The notes: generated by a model from the sequence alone, not told the origin. A stretch of DNA of 64,000 nt from Holdemania massiliensis AP2 (GCF_000327285.1 NZ_HE998568.1:514810-578809), one strand, 5' to 3'; numbered from the stretch's first letter, positions 9,028 to 22,329 are shown. Made by a program: numbers and translations.

Positions 9028-10017
9028 CTAGCGGACAAGATGCAGATTTTCCAGCATGACGCCGGTGCCTTCCGCAACACAGGACAACGCATTTTCAGCG
9101 ACATACACTGGGACGTTCAGTTCATTGATCAGCAGCTGATCAATGCCCTGCAAAAGTGCTCCGCCGCCAGTTAAAACCACACCGCGGCTGACGATATCAG
9201 CACTCAATTCAGGCGGCGTCTGTTCTAGGACTGTGCGGCATGCCCGGACAACATCCTGCAAGCTTTCCCGCATCGCCAGCTCTGTTTCTTCTGAATTTAA
9301 TGTGATCGTGTGCGGCAGACCGGTGACCAAGTCACGGCCGCTGACATCCATTGAATCGCTGCGGCTGCCTCTCCAGGCAGTGCCGATGCGCTTCTTGATT
9401 TCTTCTGCGGTACGATCACCGATCAAAAGCTTATAGCTTTCCTTAACATATTTGATCAGATCGCGGTCGAGCTTATCGCCGGCAATCTTCAAGGATGTAC
9501 TGGTGACGATTTCACCCAAGGATAAAATCGCAACGTCTGTCGTACCGCCGCCGATATCCAAAACCATCGAGCCTGTTGGCTTGGCAATATCCAAACCTGC
9601 ACCGATGGCTGCCACCTTCGGTTCTTCTTCAATGTAAACGCGTTTTGCACCGCAGCGGTAAGCGGCATCGCGAATCGCGTTCCGTTCAACCGATGTGATG
9701 TTGGATGGGCAGCAGATTAAAATCGTCGGACGGGAGAACATGCCTTTCAGCTTTAATTTGCGGATAAAATGCTCAAGCATGAGTTCCGTGACTTCAAAGT
9801 CAGCGATAACACCGTCTTTTAACGGACGGATCGCCATGACCCGTCCCGGTGTACGGCCCAGCATTTCCTTCGCATCCTGGCCGACTGCCAGACACTTCTT
9901 CGTTTCCGCATCTAATGAAACAACGGAAGGCTCGTTCAACACGATGCCCTCACCTTTAACGTAAATTAATGTATTTGCAGTACCTAAATCGATACCTACT
10001 TCTTTGGTAAACAACAT
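9028..10017 (-). CDS. mbl: MreB/Mbl family actin-like cell-shape protein
   Basis: Actin-like ATPase that forms membrane-associated filaments guiding lateral wall synthesis. The sequence is highly characteristic: EVGIDLGTANTLIYVKG, the phosphate 2 loop DIGGGTTDVAILSLGE, and GVVLTGGGALLQGID. At 329 residues it has the family length. The ATG at 10015-10017 follows GGAGG, and an upstream in-frame start adds an unconserved stretch. The position next to spoIIQ-like and DUF1146 genes near an atp operon matches mbl of B. subtilis rather than mreB of the mre-min cluster. Confidence 0.92.
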   Translation of the reverse strand: MLFTKEVGIDLGTANTLIYVKGEGIVLNEPSVVSLDAETKKCLAVGQDAKEMLGRTPGRVMAIRPLKDGVIADFEVTELMLEHFIRKLKLKGMFSRPTILICCPSNITSVERNAIRDAAYRCGAKRVYIEEEPKVAAIGAGLDIAKPTGSMVLDIGGGTTDVAILSLGEIVTSTSLKIAGDKLDRDLIKYVKESYKLLIGDRTAEEIKKRIGTAWRGSRSDSMDVSGRDLVTGLPHTITLNSEETELAMRESLQDVVRACRTVLEQTPPELSADIVSRGVVLTGGGALLQGIDQLLINELNVPVYVAENALSCVAEGTGVMLENLHLVR

Positions 10018-10122
10018 AAACCAACCTCCGCATCTCGTGTAAACACAAACATTATAACACAACTCCTCAAAATAACACCAGAATTAATGAATTTGTAACT
10101 ATTTCAGAAGCGTATCTCTCAG

Positions 10123-10144
10123 AAAAAAACAGCACCGAAGTGCT
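10123..10144 (-). terminator. Terminator of spoIIQ with UUCG tetraloop
   Basis: AGCAC-TTCG-GTGCT followed by GTTTTTTT on the minus strand. The stem starts inside the spoIIQ stop codon. Confidence 0.85.
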
Positions 10145-10781
10145 ATTTTATTTCAGCCGGTTTCATGCCGATGATCGTTGCCGGATCAATCAGCTTACCG
10201 TCCTTCTGCACCACGACATGAAGATGGATTCCCAGATCCTTGTTATAGATGTTTTCTCCGGCTAAACCGAGAACATCGTTCTGATTGACAACCTGATCTT
10301 TTTTCACCGACACCTGAGATAAACTCTGATACGTAATTTCCAGATCTTCTCCGGTTTTGACCGTCACGCTTTTTCCAAACATCGCGTCTTCCTTGACTTC
10401 GGTTACCGTACCGCCTAACATCGCAGTCGCTTCAAAGACTTTGCCGTCATAAGCATAATCCAGTCCCTGGTTCGGCCGGTACACGCCTTCAAATTCGGTG
10501 ACAGCCTGAGCGAGGACATCCTCACTTTTTGTTTTCTCAAAGAAATGCAGCACTTCCTTGGCGTTGATCGCAAACGGTGCGGCAACGGTTTCATCGGCCG
10601 GCAGCACCACCGGAATATGCAAAGAAGCAACGGCGTCCGGCTGATTAACCGGAAGGACGGGACGGTTGTTGAATAAAGTGGAATTGGCAATGAAGAAGCC
10701 GGAGATCAGAATCAGGATCATCGTCATTAAAATGACCGCGGCCGCTTTGCCCTTGGTACTTTTCTTTTCGTACATATACAT
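10143..10781 (-). CDS. spoIIQ: SpoIIQ-like M23-fold sporulation protein
   Basis: SpoIIQ is the forespore half of the SpoIIQ-SpoIIIAH channel between forespore and mother cell. The 212-residue product has a short cytoplasmic N-terminus, one membrane helix (about residues 15-35) and a C-terminal LytM/M23 domain. That domain contains GGTVTEV, GLAGENIYN and the HLHVVV strand. The first zinc-ligand position, normally HxGxD, reads YAYDG and lacks its histidine, so the domain is probably non-catalytic, as in B. subtilis SpoIIQ. The ATG at 10779-10781 follows AGAGGTG. It lies between DUF1146 and mbl. Confidence 0.82.
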   Translation of the reverse strand: MYMYEKKSTKGKAAAVILMTMILILISGFFIANSTLFNNRPVLPVNQPDAVASLHIPVVLPADETVAAPFAINAKEVLHFFEKTKSEDVLAQAVTEFEGVYRPNQGLDYAYDGKVFEATAMLGGTVTEVKEDAMFGKSVTVKTGEDLEITYQSLSQVSVKKDQVVNQNDVLGLAGENIYNKDLGIHLHVVVQKDGKLIDPATIIGMKPAEIK

Positions 10782-10823
10782 GGATTTCACCTCTAGTGGT
10801 GAGTATGTCCATGTCCTTTTTAT

Positions 10824-11024
10824 TTATACATGAATCTTGATGACGAGATTGAGTAAAAACTGCGCGGATAAAAGCGCGATGCACATCGCGACCAAAAGAT
10901 AAAGCAGCTGTGCCTGAACAACACGACCGCTGCGGATCAGTTTTTCATAATTCAGCGCCTGCATGGCATAGAGCGCCAACGCAAAACAGCCTAAGTGCAC
11001 AGCGACACGAACGATTGCCTCCAT
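10824..11024 (-). CDS. DUF1146 small membrane protein (YwzB-like)
   Basis: A 66-residue protein with two hydrophobic helices separated by YEKLIRSGRVVQAQLL, a pattern of the DUF1146/YwzB family. In Bacillota this gene usually sits just after the ATP synthase operon and before the murA-spoIID-spoIIQ region. Here it lies directly upstream of spoIIQ, which agrees. The ATG at 11022-11024 follows GGAAGATTC. Function unknown. Confidence 0.78.
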   Translation of the reverse strand: MEAIVRVAVHLGCFALALYAMQALNYEKLIRSGRVVQAQLLYLLVAMCIALLSAQFLLNLVIKIHV

Positions 11025-11229
11025 AAAGAATCTTCCTTTCTTCTTATCGGGAAAGCCGGAATTCCCTCGTTTTTCTCATGATAGCGATTCTTGACAGTTC
11101 TGTCAAATTTCTTACGGTTCCTCACTTCCTATTTTCCGCTTTCCGCGCTTCCTTTATAATGAAAACAAGTGAAAGGACAGCGTGCTGATCTCCAGCATTT
11201 CTGACCTGAATGATATGGAAGGAGAAATT

Positions 11230-11715
11230 ATGCATAAATATCGTTTATACAATGTCCTGTTTCCCCTCTGGTTTTTCCTCTTCATCCCTTCAACCGGATT
11301 TTTTATCCTAACCTTCATCGGCAACATCATCATTGATACGCTGGTCCTGTTCTTAGGCTGCAGGCTCAATCATCAGGACTTCAAATCAGCCTGGAAAAAA
11401 TGTTTCCTCTGGATCTTTGGATTTGGCTATCTCTCCGATTTTATCGGCGGTGCTCTGTTGATGTTCATTTCCTTCAGTGTCGGCAGTTCTGTTGCCTATG
11501 CGATTCAGTTTAATCCGTACGCTCATCTTCTGGGCTTTCTGATCACCGCTGCGATCACCGTGTTATCCGGCGGCTTAATCTATTTGTTCAATTTAAAAAT
11601 CAGTTTTCGCCGGCTTCCTTGGACATTGTCTGAGAAACGGAAAGCCGCGCTCTTACTGGCAATTCTGACAGCACCATATCTGTTTTTATTTCCTTCCATC
11701 ATTCTTTACCGGTAA
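11230..11715 (+). CDS. Small polytopic membrane protein of unknown function
   Basis: I do not recognise the family. The 161-residue product has four to five hydrophobic helices, broken by a basic loop (FKSAWKKC) and a basic stretch (WTLSEKRKAA) before the last helix. The ATG at 11230-11232 follows GGAG; the longer upstream reading frame has no ribosome binding site. It is the only plus-strand gene between two minus-strand blocks and has its own terminator. It looks like a monocistronic gene with no functional context. Confidence 0.7.
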   Translation: MHKYRLYNVLFPLWFFLFIPSTGFFILTFIGNIIIDTLVLFLGCRLNHQDFKSAWKKCFLWIFGFGYLSDFIGGALLMFISFSVGSSVAYAIQFNPYAHLLGFLITAAITVLSGGLIYLFNLKISFRRLPWTLSEKRKAALLLAILTAPYLFLFPSIILYR

Positions 11716-11748
11716 ATAGGGAACATCTTTATTTACTCAATGAATAAG

Positions 11749-11798
11749 GATAATCCCGGCGCATTGCTTTCTCGCAAAAGACTGTACCGGGATTTTTT
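11749..11798 (+). terminator. Bidirectional terminator
   Basis: AATCCCGG pairs with CCGGGATT around a loop of about 28 nt, followed by TTTTTT on the plus strand and by A/T-rich sequence on the other. It lies between the convergent membrane-protein and BlaR1-like genes. Confidence 0.7.
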
Positions 11799-11802
11799 AA
11801 CT

Positions 11803-13284
11803 TTATTTCACAACGTATGTTTTCAGCTCTGTGATCCTCCCTAGATCATCCCGAACCACATACACATCCACGTCCCCTTCATCATTCATAAAATAACGCC
11901 CCGCCATCGAATCTTCAAAATTCCTGACCGGTTTTCCTTCATAAGTATATCGTTGATTCTGATAGAGGATCGCATGTGCCTGATATTCCTTTTGAAGCTC
12001 CGCTTCATCCAAATTCAGATAGGCGTCAATATGGAATGCCTGCACTTCGGCATGGAACTCTTCCGCTAATGCCGCAGCAGCTTTTTGTTTCAGCGCCGCC
12101 AGTCCGCTGTCAGGATTGTCTTTCAGCACCTGAATCAGCGCCTGATCTGCCCGGCTGCGAGTTTGCGATGACAGCGAAAGATTAAGATCTCGCCTCAGCT
12201 CGGCTTCCAGGATAAACCGGGAATCGGAACTGGAACAGCTGGAGGATAATTCTGCGATAAACGGTGCCTGAGCAGCCGCAGCGGTGAACATCGAAAACAG
12301 AGCGATGAAGCCCACACAGGCAACCATCACAATTTTCCGCAATGGCTTATATGCGGCGATCTTGCGCACTCGCCGTTCCACTTCATTGCGGCTAAAAGCA
12401 CAGTAGTTCCAGGCGAATTTCAGCTGCTTCCGCGACATCTGAATCAATGCCCGGGCGTAACTCTGCCGTTGTTCCAGATTCATTTGCGTCAGCACGCTTT
12501 CATCACACGCTTCCTCTAGATCACGGCTGATCGCATTGACCATGAGCCAAACCAGCGGATTAAACCAATGGATGCTTAAGGCTGCCACAGCGGCCAGCTT
12601 CATCCAATTATCATGCCGACGGATATGCGTGCATTCATGCTGCAGGATATTCCGCAGAAGCTCACTGTCGGTAAAATCCAGCGTTGAAGGCAGGAAGATC
12701 AAAGGTCTTCGCAAACCAAAAACTAAGGGTCCCTGAATCCGATCGTTGAGATAGACTTCGGCTGTGACCTTTTGGGCGTCCAACACTGAAATGATCCGCG
12801 GATCCCCTTCGATCAAAACACTGGCATCAAACTTACGGCGTGTCTGGATAAAGTGCCAGATCAGAAATATCCCCGTTGCCAATACGCCTGTCGTATAAAT
12901 TGTTTCAATATTCCAATTCAGCTGAAAAGCAGGGGCTTGCATAGCTATCTGTTCTGAAATCTCATTGTTTACTGAGGTCTGCGTCTGCGTTCCTTTCTGA
13001 ACTGCCGGGGCTTCATCCATGACAACGATATTCGTGCTTTCCGCAATGCCAAACGTTCTGAATTCAGCCCAATTTCCCCATTTCGAGAATGACGTCAGAT
13101 TCAACGGACTGGATATTGAAAAAGGAATCAGCAGGCGAATTAAAACACAAATCCAAAGCAAAGGAAACAATCGCTGCGGCAGAAACCGCCCGAAACCTTT
13201 TTTTAACAGAATGACAATGACGATCATCCCCGCCCCCACAAGACTCATCAGAATCAATGGCATATTCATTTTTACAATCCACAT
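11803..13284 (-). CDS. BlaR1/MecR1-type M56 membrane metalloprotease
   Basis: Partner protease of a BlaI-type repressor. Hydrophobic helices fill the N-terminal third, and the M56 zinc motif HECTH appears in ILQHECTHIRRHDNW. A final membrane helix (MVACVGFIALFSMFTA) precedes an extracytoplasmic domain of about 150 residues. That domain lacks the penicillin-binding sensor domain and SxxK motif of true BlaR1/MecR1, so a beta-lactam signal cannot be assumed. At 493 residues it is shorter than BlaR1. The ATG at 13282-13284 follows GAGG and lies 10 bp after the repressor gene. The pair forms one operon. Confidence 0.85.
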   Translation of the reverse strand: MWIVKMNMPLILMSLVGAGMIVIVILLKKGFGRFLPQRLFPLLWICVLIRLLIPFSISSPLNLTSFSKWGNWAEFRTFGIAESTNIVVMDEAPAVQKGTQTQTSVNNEISEQIAMQAPAFQLNWNIETIYTTGVLATGIFLIWHFIQTRRKFDASVLIEGDPRIISVLDAQKVTAEVYLNDRIQGPLVFGLRRPLIFLPSTLDFTDSELLRNILQHECTHIRRHDNWMKLAAVAALSIHWFNPLVWLMVNAISRDLEEACDESVLTQMNLEQRQSYARALIQMSRKQLKFAWNYCAFSRNEVERRVRKIAAYKPLRKIVMVACVGFIALFSMFTAAAAQAPFIAELSSSCSSSDSRFILEAELRRDLNLSLSSQTRSRADQALIQVLKDNPDSGLAALKQKAAAALAEEFHAEVQAFHIDAYLNLDEAELQKEYQAHAILYQNQRYTYEGKPVRNFEDSMAGRYFMNDEGDVDVYVVRDDLGRITELKTYVVK

Positions 13285-13294
13285 TGTCTGTTCC

Positions 13295-13648
13295 TCATTT
13301 CATTTTCTCGATCAGTTTTAAAAGTTCATCGGCTTTTTCATCACTGAGTCCTTTGGTTTTTAAGAAGGAAGAGAAGAACAACTCATCGCTGCCGCCGAAC
13401 ATTTTGTTGATCAGCTCCTCTGTTTCCTCACGCTGAGCTTCCTCCCGCTGAATCAAGGCTTCACATTGAAAATTAGGCTCCGTCCGCAGCACGGCTCCTT
13501 TATCAACGCATTTTTTAATCACCGTATACGTGGTATTCTTATTCCAGCCGACGGTATTGCCTAATTCATCCGCAATTTCTTTCGCCGGCGTTTTCCCGCG
13601 CCGCCATAAAACATCCATGATCTTTAGTTCTGAGTCAAATAGCTTCAT
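13295..13648 (-). CDS. BlaI/MecI/CopY family repressor
   Basis: A 117-residue winged-helix repressor. It opens with LFDSELKIMDVLWRRGKTPAKEI-type sequence and has VGWNKNTTYTVIKKCVDKG as recognition helix and wing, typical of BlaI. The C-terminal part is acidic and helical for dimerisation. The ATG at 13646-13648 follows GAGGAGG. Three dyad sites in its promoter imply autorepression, relieved by the downstream membrane protease. Confidence 0.9.
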   Translation of the reverse strand: MKLFDSELKIMDVLWRRGKTPAKEIADELGNTVGWNKNTTYTVIKKCVDKGAVLRTEPNFQCEALIQREEAQREETEELINKMFGGSDELFFSSFLKTKGLSDEKADELLKLIEKMK

Positions 13649-13662
13649 CTCTGCCTCCTCAA

Positions 13663-13737
13663 GACTATTACAATAGTCTTCATGATAGTTATAGACTACT
13701 ACAATAGTTTAAAGTTGTCAAGACGATTCCGATAGTC
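13663..13737. promoter_or_regulatory. Promoter with three BlaI-type operator dyads
   Basis: Three related 16-bp dyads are spaced about 28-31 bp apart: GACTATTACAATAGTC (13663-13678, perfect arms), GACTACTACAATAGTT (13694-13709) and GACGATTCCGATAGTC (13722-13737). A TTGACA -35 (13716-13721, minus strand) and a weak -10 TAGTCT (13693-13698) with a 17-bp spacer lie among them. The middle dyad covers the -10 and spacer. Confidence 0.75.
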
Positions 13738-13831
13738 TGATTCTAAGATGAAAAAGATTTATATCTTACGCCGTTTCCAGCTGCAGAAGAACAATCATGT
13801 CCATCGCTTCTTAAGCAGTCCATTTGGAATA

Positions 13832-13866
13832 AAAAAACGACGTTTCTCATCGAATGCGCCGTTTTT
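13832..13866 (-). terminator. Terminator of the flavoprotein gene
   Basis: On the minus strand AAAACGGCG pairs with CGTCGTTTT (one G-T pair), followed by TTT ATT. It lies about 25 bp after the stop codon. Confidence 0.75.
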
Positions 13867-13889
13867 AATCGATTTCCCTGTTCTGATCG

Positions 13890-15446
13890 TCAGGCTTTTG
13901 ACCATTGAACAGCCTTGATTTCTCCCCGCTGTTCGGTTGCCGCTTTGATGCCGGCAATTTTCCCAAAAATCATGGCCTGCAGCAGCCCGTTGCCGGACAT
14001 ATATGCGGCTCCATCACCCGAAGAAAAGCCTTCTGTACAACCCCCTGCCGCATAAAGGCCCTGAATTACAGAACCATCCACGCGCAGCGCATGGGCATCC
14101 ACATCGGTAGCAATTCCGCCTTGTGTATGCCGAATTTCCCCAGTAATCTTAATCGCGTAATAAGGTCCGTCGAAATTGGCCGGCAGTTTTGTGCGGTTAT
14201 ATAGATCCTCGCCTTTTTCGATACCCGCCTGATACTGACTCACCGTCTTGTTCATTACTGCCGGATCTACGCCAATCGCCGCAGCTAAATCATCAATGGT
14301 TTCCGCTTTGAACACAATCCCTTCTTCATCCCATTTCGCGAAATTTGCGCATTTTTCTTTTTGAATATCTGTGAAGCAGAGATAACAGAGGTTGTGACTC
14401 TGCGCCAGAATATGCGGAGTTAATTCGGAATATCCGCCGTACTCGTTGCAGAAGCGGTGGCCTTGTTCGTTAATAAAGATCCCGCCGTTATTCGCTAAGC
14501 CTTGATCGCTGGTTGTATCGTTGTCCACATTGTGGAAGGCATAGCCCTGATATGCTCCCATGCAGGCCAGCTTCGCCCCCAGCTGTTCGCCCCAGAGAAT
14601 CCCTTCGCCTGTCGCTCCGCTTGCGACAATCTTAACCGCCGGCAGCGTTTCTGGGCAATACTGCGCCAGCATTTCATCGTTATTGCCAAAACCGGAAGAA
14701 GCCAGAACCACATTTTTAGCTTCGATCACAAATTCTTTTCCTGCTTTATCCTTGCCGTAACATCCCGTTACGACATCGCCTTCTAAAGTCAGACCTTCAA
14801 CTGAGAATTCCAGCAGAGTCGTAATGGCTTCCGTTGCATTGAGCGTATCGATCATCGCTTGAGTCATGCCTGCACCGTTGCCCTCAGCATTGTGCATGCG
14901 GTATTCCGACTGACCATAGTATAGAGAATCCATGATTGTCCATTTCACACCCATTTCGCGTGTCCACTCAATCATATCTTTGGCATTTTCACAAACCGTA
15001 TAAACGAGCTCTTCACGAACACTGTAATTATTAGGACGCAGAATATCACGGGCATTGGCTTCAACTGTATCGTCAGTCACACCATAGGCCAATTGTTCTT
15101 CCGTACCGGTTGCCGGAATCTTGCCGCCGGACAGAATTGTCGCGCCACCCAGCATGCCCAACTTTTCCATTAACAGGACCTGAGCGCCGTTCTGTGCTGC
15201 CGCAATCGCCGCACAGATGCCCGCGCCGCCTCCGCCGATCACCGCGACATCAGTGGTTAACTTCTCCATTTTAGAGAAATCCAGCGGACACAACCCCGTT
15301 TTGCTCGTCGCGTTGTATTTCGGTGCTGCCGGGGTATTCTCCGGCGTTTTCCCTGAGTCGTTCTGTTGGGCGCATCCGCCAAGCACACCCAAGACTGCCA
15401 ACGAGGCCGAACCTTTCAAAAAGCTTCTTCTGGAAATTTTAGTCAT
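13890..15446 (-). CDS. Secreted FAD-dependent fumarate/urocanate reductase-like flavoprotein
   Basis: The N-terminus has both a twin-arginine motif (SRRSFLKG) and a lipobox (LGGC, Cys about residue 25), so the protein is probably exported folded and lipid-anchored. An FAD-binding GGGGAGICAAIAAAQNG follows near residue 72, and LYAAGGCTEGF closes the family fold near the C-terminus. This is the flavocytochrome c/fumarate reductase flavoprotein family, which uses external organic acids as electron acceptors. The FMN-binding domain found in many relatives is absent at 518 residues. It would need an external electron donor. The substrate is unknown. The ATG follows GGAGGG. Confidence 0.82.
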   Translation of the reverse strand: MTKISRRSFLKGSASLAVLGVLGGCAQQNDSGKTPENTPAAPKYNATSKTGLCPLDFSKMEKLTTDVAVIGGGGAGICAAIAAAQNGAQVLLMEKLGMLGGATILSGGKIPATGTEEQLAYGVTDDTVEANARDILRPNNYSVREELVYTVCENAKDMIEWTREMGVKWTIMDSLYYGQSEYRMHNAEGNGAGMTQAMIDTLNATEAITTLLEFSVEGLTLEGDVVTGCYGKDKAGKEFVIEAKNVVLASSGFGNNDEMLAQYCPETLPAVKIVASGATGEGILWGEQLGAKLACMGAYQGYAFHNVDNDTTSDQGLANNGGIFINEQGHRFCNEYGGYSELTPHILAQSHNLCYLCFTDIQKEKCANFAKWDEEGIVFKAETIDDLAAAIGVDPAVMNKTVSQYQAGIEKGEDLYNRTKLPANFDGPYYAIKITGEIRHTQGGIATDVDAHALRVDGSVIQGLYAAGGCTEGFSSGDGAAYMSGNGLLQAMIFGKIAGIKAATEQRGEIKAVQWSKA

Positions 15447-15477
15447 TCATTTTCCCTCCTCTATGAATGTTAAAGTC

Positions 15478-15506
15478 AGTATAATACGAAAGAAATAGCA
15501 CGTCAA
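15478..15506 (-). promoter_or_regulatory. Sigma-A promoter of the flavoprotein gene
   Basis: TTGACG (15501-15506) and TATACT (15478-15483), read on the minus strand, are separated by exactly 17 bp and lie about 30 bp upstream of the start codon. Confidence 0.75.
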
Positions 15507-16060
15507 TATATTCACAAGAGTCCAGCAATCGTGATCTTTTCCGCGTTGATAAACAACAGATGACATTCGTGCTAACCTTACTTTATAGTCCAGGCATGGA
15601 GCATGTTGATTTTCCACATCGTCTGAATCCTGTAACAACCTTAATCAACTGTTCGTCCTTCTAAGACCAAAGCCGCTCTAAATACTCCGTTCCCGCGATC
15701 ATTTTATCGCCTTACTCCTGTTTTGATTATAGAATATTTTAAACACTCCGAGAAATTTCATTCCGATTTCAGAATCTTTTTATAAATACCAATTATTTTT
15801 TCCGATATAAATATTTACAAAACGGAATGAAACGATTATATCGGAATTCTATTAAACCCCTGTTTTTTATCTGTGCTTAATAAAATCGCGCTAATATGCA
15901 AAAGAAGTTTTAGACTTCTTCATCTAAAACTATAAAAACAAATAAACTTTTCAACTTTCAAGTTAAAAACTTTGATTATATTCAACCTTATTTTTTGCAG
16001 CTACTTAACTAACTGATCATCAAAACCAATGACTGCATCATCATTGCTTGTTCCTTAACC
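15507..16060. other. AT-rich intergenic region with interleaved inverted repeats
   Basis: I see no gene here. Two perfect inverted repeats interleave. TTTCATTCCG (15756-15765) pairs with CGGAATGAAA (15823-15832). TTCCGATATAA (15800-15810) pairs with TTATATCGGAA (15836-15846). A separate 9-bp hairpin AGTTTTAGA/TCTAAAACT lies at 15906-15931. The block may be a cluster of regulator sites based on TTCCG/CGGAA, or a pseudoknot-like leader. Confidence 0.5.
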
Positions 16061-16065
16061 ATTTT

Positions 16066-16110
16066 GAAAACAGACCGCCGGGCTGCCGCTTACAGTCCGA
16101 CGATCTGTTT
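16066..16110 (-). terminator. Terminator of the amidohydrolase gene
   Basis: On the minus strand AAACAGATCGTCGG pairs with CCGGCGGTCTGTTT (two G-T pairs), followed by TTC. Confidence 0.7.
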
Positions 16111-16125
16111 CTTTTCATTCTATAT

Positions 16126-17406
16126 TTAAATAAACGGATCGAGTGCCTGTTCCACATCCGACATTTTCTTAACCTGCGGATCCGCATAACGCTTGCCGCG
16201 GGCGACAACCATCTTAATATTCCGCAATGCTGTGAGATCGTCCAAAGGATTCTTCTCAGTGACCATGAAATCCGCGCACTTCCCGACCTCAATCGAACCG
16301 GTTTGATCGCCAATGCCGACTAATTCCGCATTCCGTTTCGTTGCGGTGTATAAGGCAAACGTATTGGATACGCCGCAGAACTTATGGAAATAATTCACTT
16401 CCCGCCACATATCGTAATGGGTGATATAGGGACAGCCCGTATCCGTACCTAAGCCAACTGGGATTCCATTCGCCAAGCACGCTTTCGCACACTCCACAAT
16501 GCCGTCAAAAACGATCTTGCCGTTATATTGCTCCATTTCAGACACATGGCTGACATGACGGTCGAATAACGCAAACGGCAGGGCCGGCGACAACGTGGCT
16601 ACCTGACACGCTTTCCGATCTTGAAACAGCTGGATGATTGCCTCGCTCGGCAATGCCCCATGTTCAATCGTATCTACCCCATTCTCCAACGCAACCTGCA
16701 CGCCCTGCGGACTTTCCACATGCGCCGCGACATGCAGACCTAACGCGTGCGCTTCCTCGCATGCCGCTTTCACAATTTCCGGCGACATTTTTAACTCTCC
16801 AGGTTCGCCTTTGACCTTCGCATCCAAGACGCCACCGGTAATCATCAATTTGATCAGATCCGGCTTGTCCTTGGCAATCTGACGGACATAAGAACGAGCT
16901 TGCTCTGGAGTTGTAGCCTCATAAGCCAGGGAACCGGCCATGTGCCCGCCAGGTACAGAAATCGCCATATTTCCCGCCAGGATCCGCGGACCGTCCATCT
17001 TTCCCGCTAAGATAGCATCTCGGATCTGCGTGTCGACGTCCTCAACGCCGCCAACCGTACGAATCGTTGTCACTCCGCTCATCAGCTGCGTCTTCGCATA
17101 ACCTTCGCACATTTTCAGCATGATCTTGCGCAGGAAATTATTGCTTGTCATCAGCTTTACTAATTTCTTCGGATCACTCTGCTTTTTCTTTGGTTTTCCA
17201 CTGGCTGGCAGATGAACATGCAGATTGATCAGCCCCGGCATGATATAATGCCCTTTCAAATCGATGATCTGCGATCCATCATAAGCCGCCTGACACGGCT
17301 CAACCGCCACGATTTTTTCCCCTTCCGTTACAATCGCCAGCCCTGTCTTAGGCTGCATGTTCTCCGATCCGTCCAACACAATTCCATTGATATAGACTGT
17401 TTTCAT
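16126..17406 (-). CDS. Amidohydrolase superfamily metal-dependent hydrolase
   Basis: Cytoplasmic hydrolase of the imidazolonepropionase/Xaa-Pro dipeptidase-like branch. The metal-binding HxH is in MPGLINLHVHLPASG near residue 64. Further ligand positions are visible in HVAAHVESPQG, DTIEHGALPS and GLGTDTGCPYITH. The N-terminal ING-VLDG and C-terminal GKCADFMV segments are the flanking beta-sandwich. Length 426 is typical. The ATG at 17404-17406 follows AGGGAAGGGTGAC. No operon partner is visible. The substrate may be a cyclic amide or dipeptide but cannot be predicted. Confidence 0.85.
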   Translation of the reverse strand: MKTVYINGIVLDGSENMQPKTGLAIVTEGEKIVAVEPCQAAYDGSQIIDLKGHYIMPGLINLHVHLPASGKPKKKQSDPKKLVKLMTSNNFLRKIMLKMCEGYAKTQLMSGVTTIRTVGGVEDVDTQIRDAILAGKMDGPRILAGNMAISVPGGHMAGSLAYEATTPEQARSYVRQIAKDKPDLIKLMITGGVLDAKVKGEPGELKMSPEIVKAACEEAHALGLHVAAHVESPQGVQVALENGVDTIEHGALPSEAIIQLFQDRKACQVATLSPALPFALFDRHVSHVSEMEQYNGKIVFDGIVECAKACLANGIPVGLGTDTGCPYITHYDMWREVNYFHKFCGVSNTFALYTATKRNAELVGIGDQTGSIEVGKCADFMVTEKNPLDDLTALRNIKMVVARGKRYADPQVKKMSDVEQALDPFI

Positions 17407-17554
17407 AAGTCACCCTTCCCTTTGTTATTATTATAAGAGTTTATTCTGCAGATTGAAACCGCTTTATACCGGAACGTATGAATTACCGTGGAGCTTATCT
17501 TGATAAAGCTTTCTCTAAGTTGACCGTTTATATTTTTTCCGGCTTCACTTTTAA

Positions 17555-17594
17555 AAGAAAAACGACGGTTTCTTTCTAAAGAAAGAAATCGTCG
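17555..17594 (-). terminator. Terminator of the atp operon
   Basis: On the minus strand CGACGATTTCTTTC pairs with GAAAGAAACCGTCG (one G-T pair) around TTTA, followed by TTTTTCTTTT. Confidence 0.9.
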
Positions 17595-17601
17595 CTTAGT
17601 T

Positions 17602-17994
17602 TTATTTTACTTCGCCTTTCACCGAAATTCGATTCATGGCCTTCTTCAGAGCAACTTCAGCACGGCGGATATCCATATTGGGATCCTCCATCCGAGCTTC
17701 AGCCCGCTGTTTGGCCTCCTCTGCCCGGCGCAGATCAATTTCCTCTTTGGACTCAATCGCATCGGTCAGGATCGTTGCCAGATCATTTTCAAAATATAAC
17801 AGACCGCCGGCGACCGCGTATTCCCTGCGGCCGTCGCTTTCTTCCGTAATCATGCGGGATATGGCCAGCGGTGTGACCAGCGGTACATGACGGGATAAGA
17901 TTCCCAGCTGACCGACAGTGCTGACCACATTCAGGATGGTGGTATCCAGTTCCTTCGCCAGTCCTTCCGGCGTCACCACGCGGCAGTGGATCAT
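17602..17994 (-). CDS. atpC: ATP synthase F1 epsilon subunit
   Basis: Part of the central stalk; couples rotation to catalysis and inhibits hydrolysis. The N-terminal beta-sandwich shows FHCRVVTPEG-like and GQLGILSRHVPLVTPL segments. The C-terminal helix-turn-helix includes DLRRAEEAKQRAEARM. Length 130 is normal. Start at 17994, three bases after the atpD stop. It is the last gene of the atp operon and is followed by a strong terminator. Confidence 0.95.
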   Translation of the reverse strand: MIHCRVVTPEGLAKELDTTILNVVSTVGQLGILSRHVPLVTPLAISRMITEESDGRREYAVAGGLLYFENDLATILTDAIESKEEIDLRRAEEAKQRAEARMEDPNMDIRRAEVALKKAMNRISVKGEVK

Positions 17995-17997
17995 ACG

Positions 17998-20258
<2,261 letters not shown>

Positions 20259-20261
20259 GCA

Positions 20262-22309
<2,048 letters not shown>

Positions 22310-22329
<20 letters not shown>

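Noticed and set aside
15447-15638. 63-codon minus-strand reading frame upstream of the flavoprotein
   Set aside because: It covers the well-placed sigma-A promoter and contains no plausible start context.
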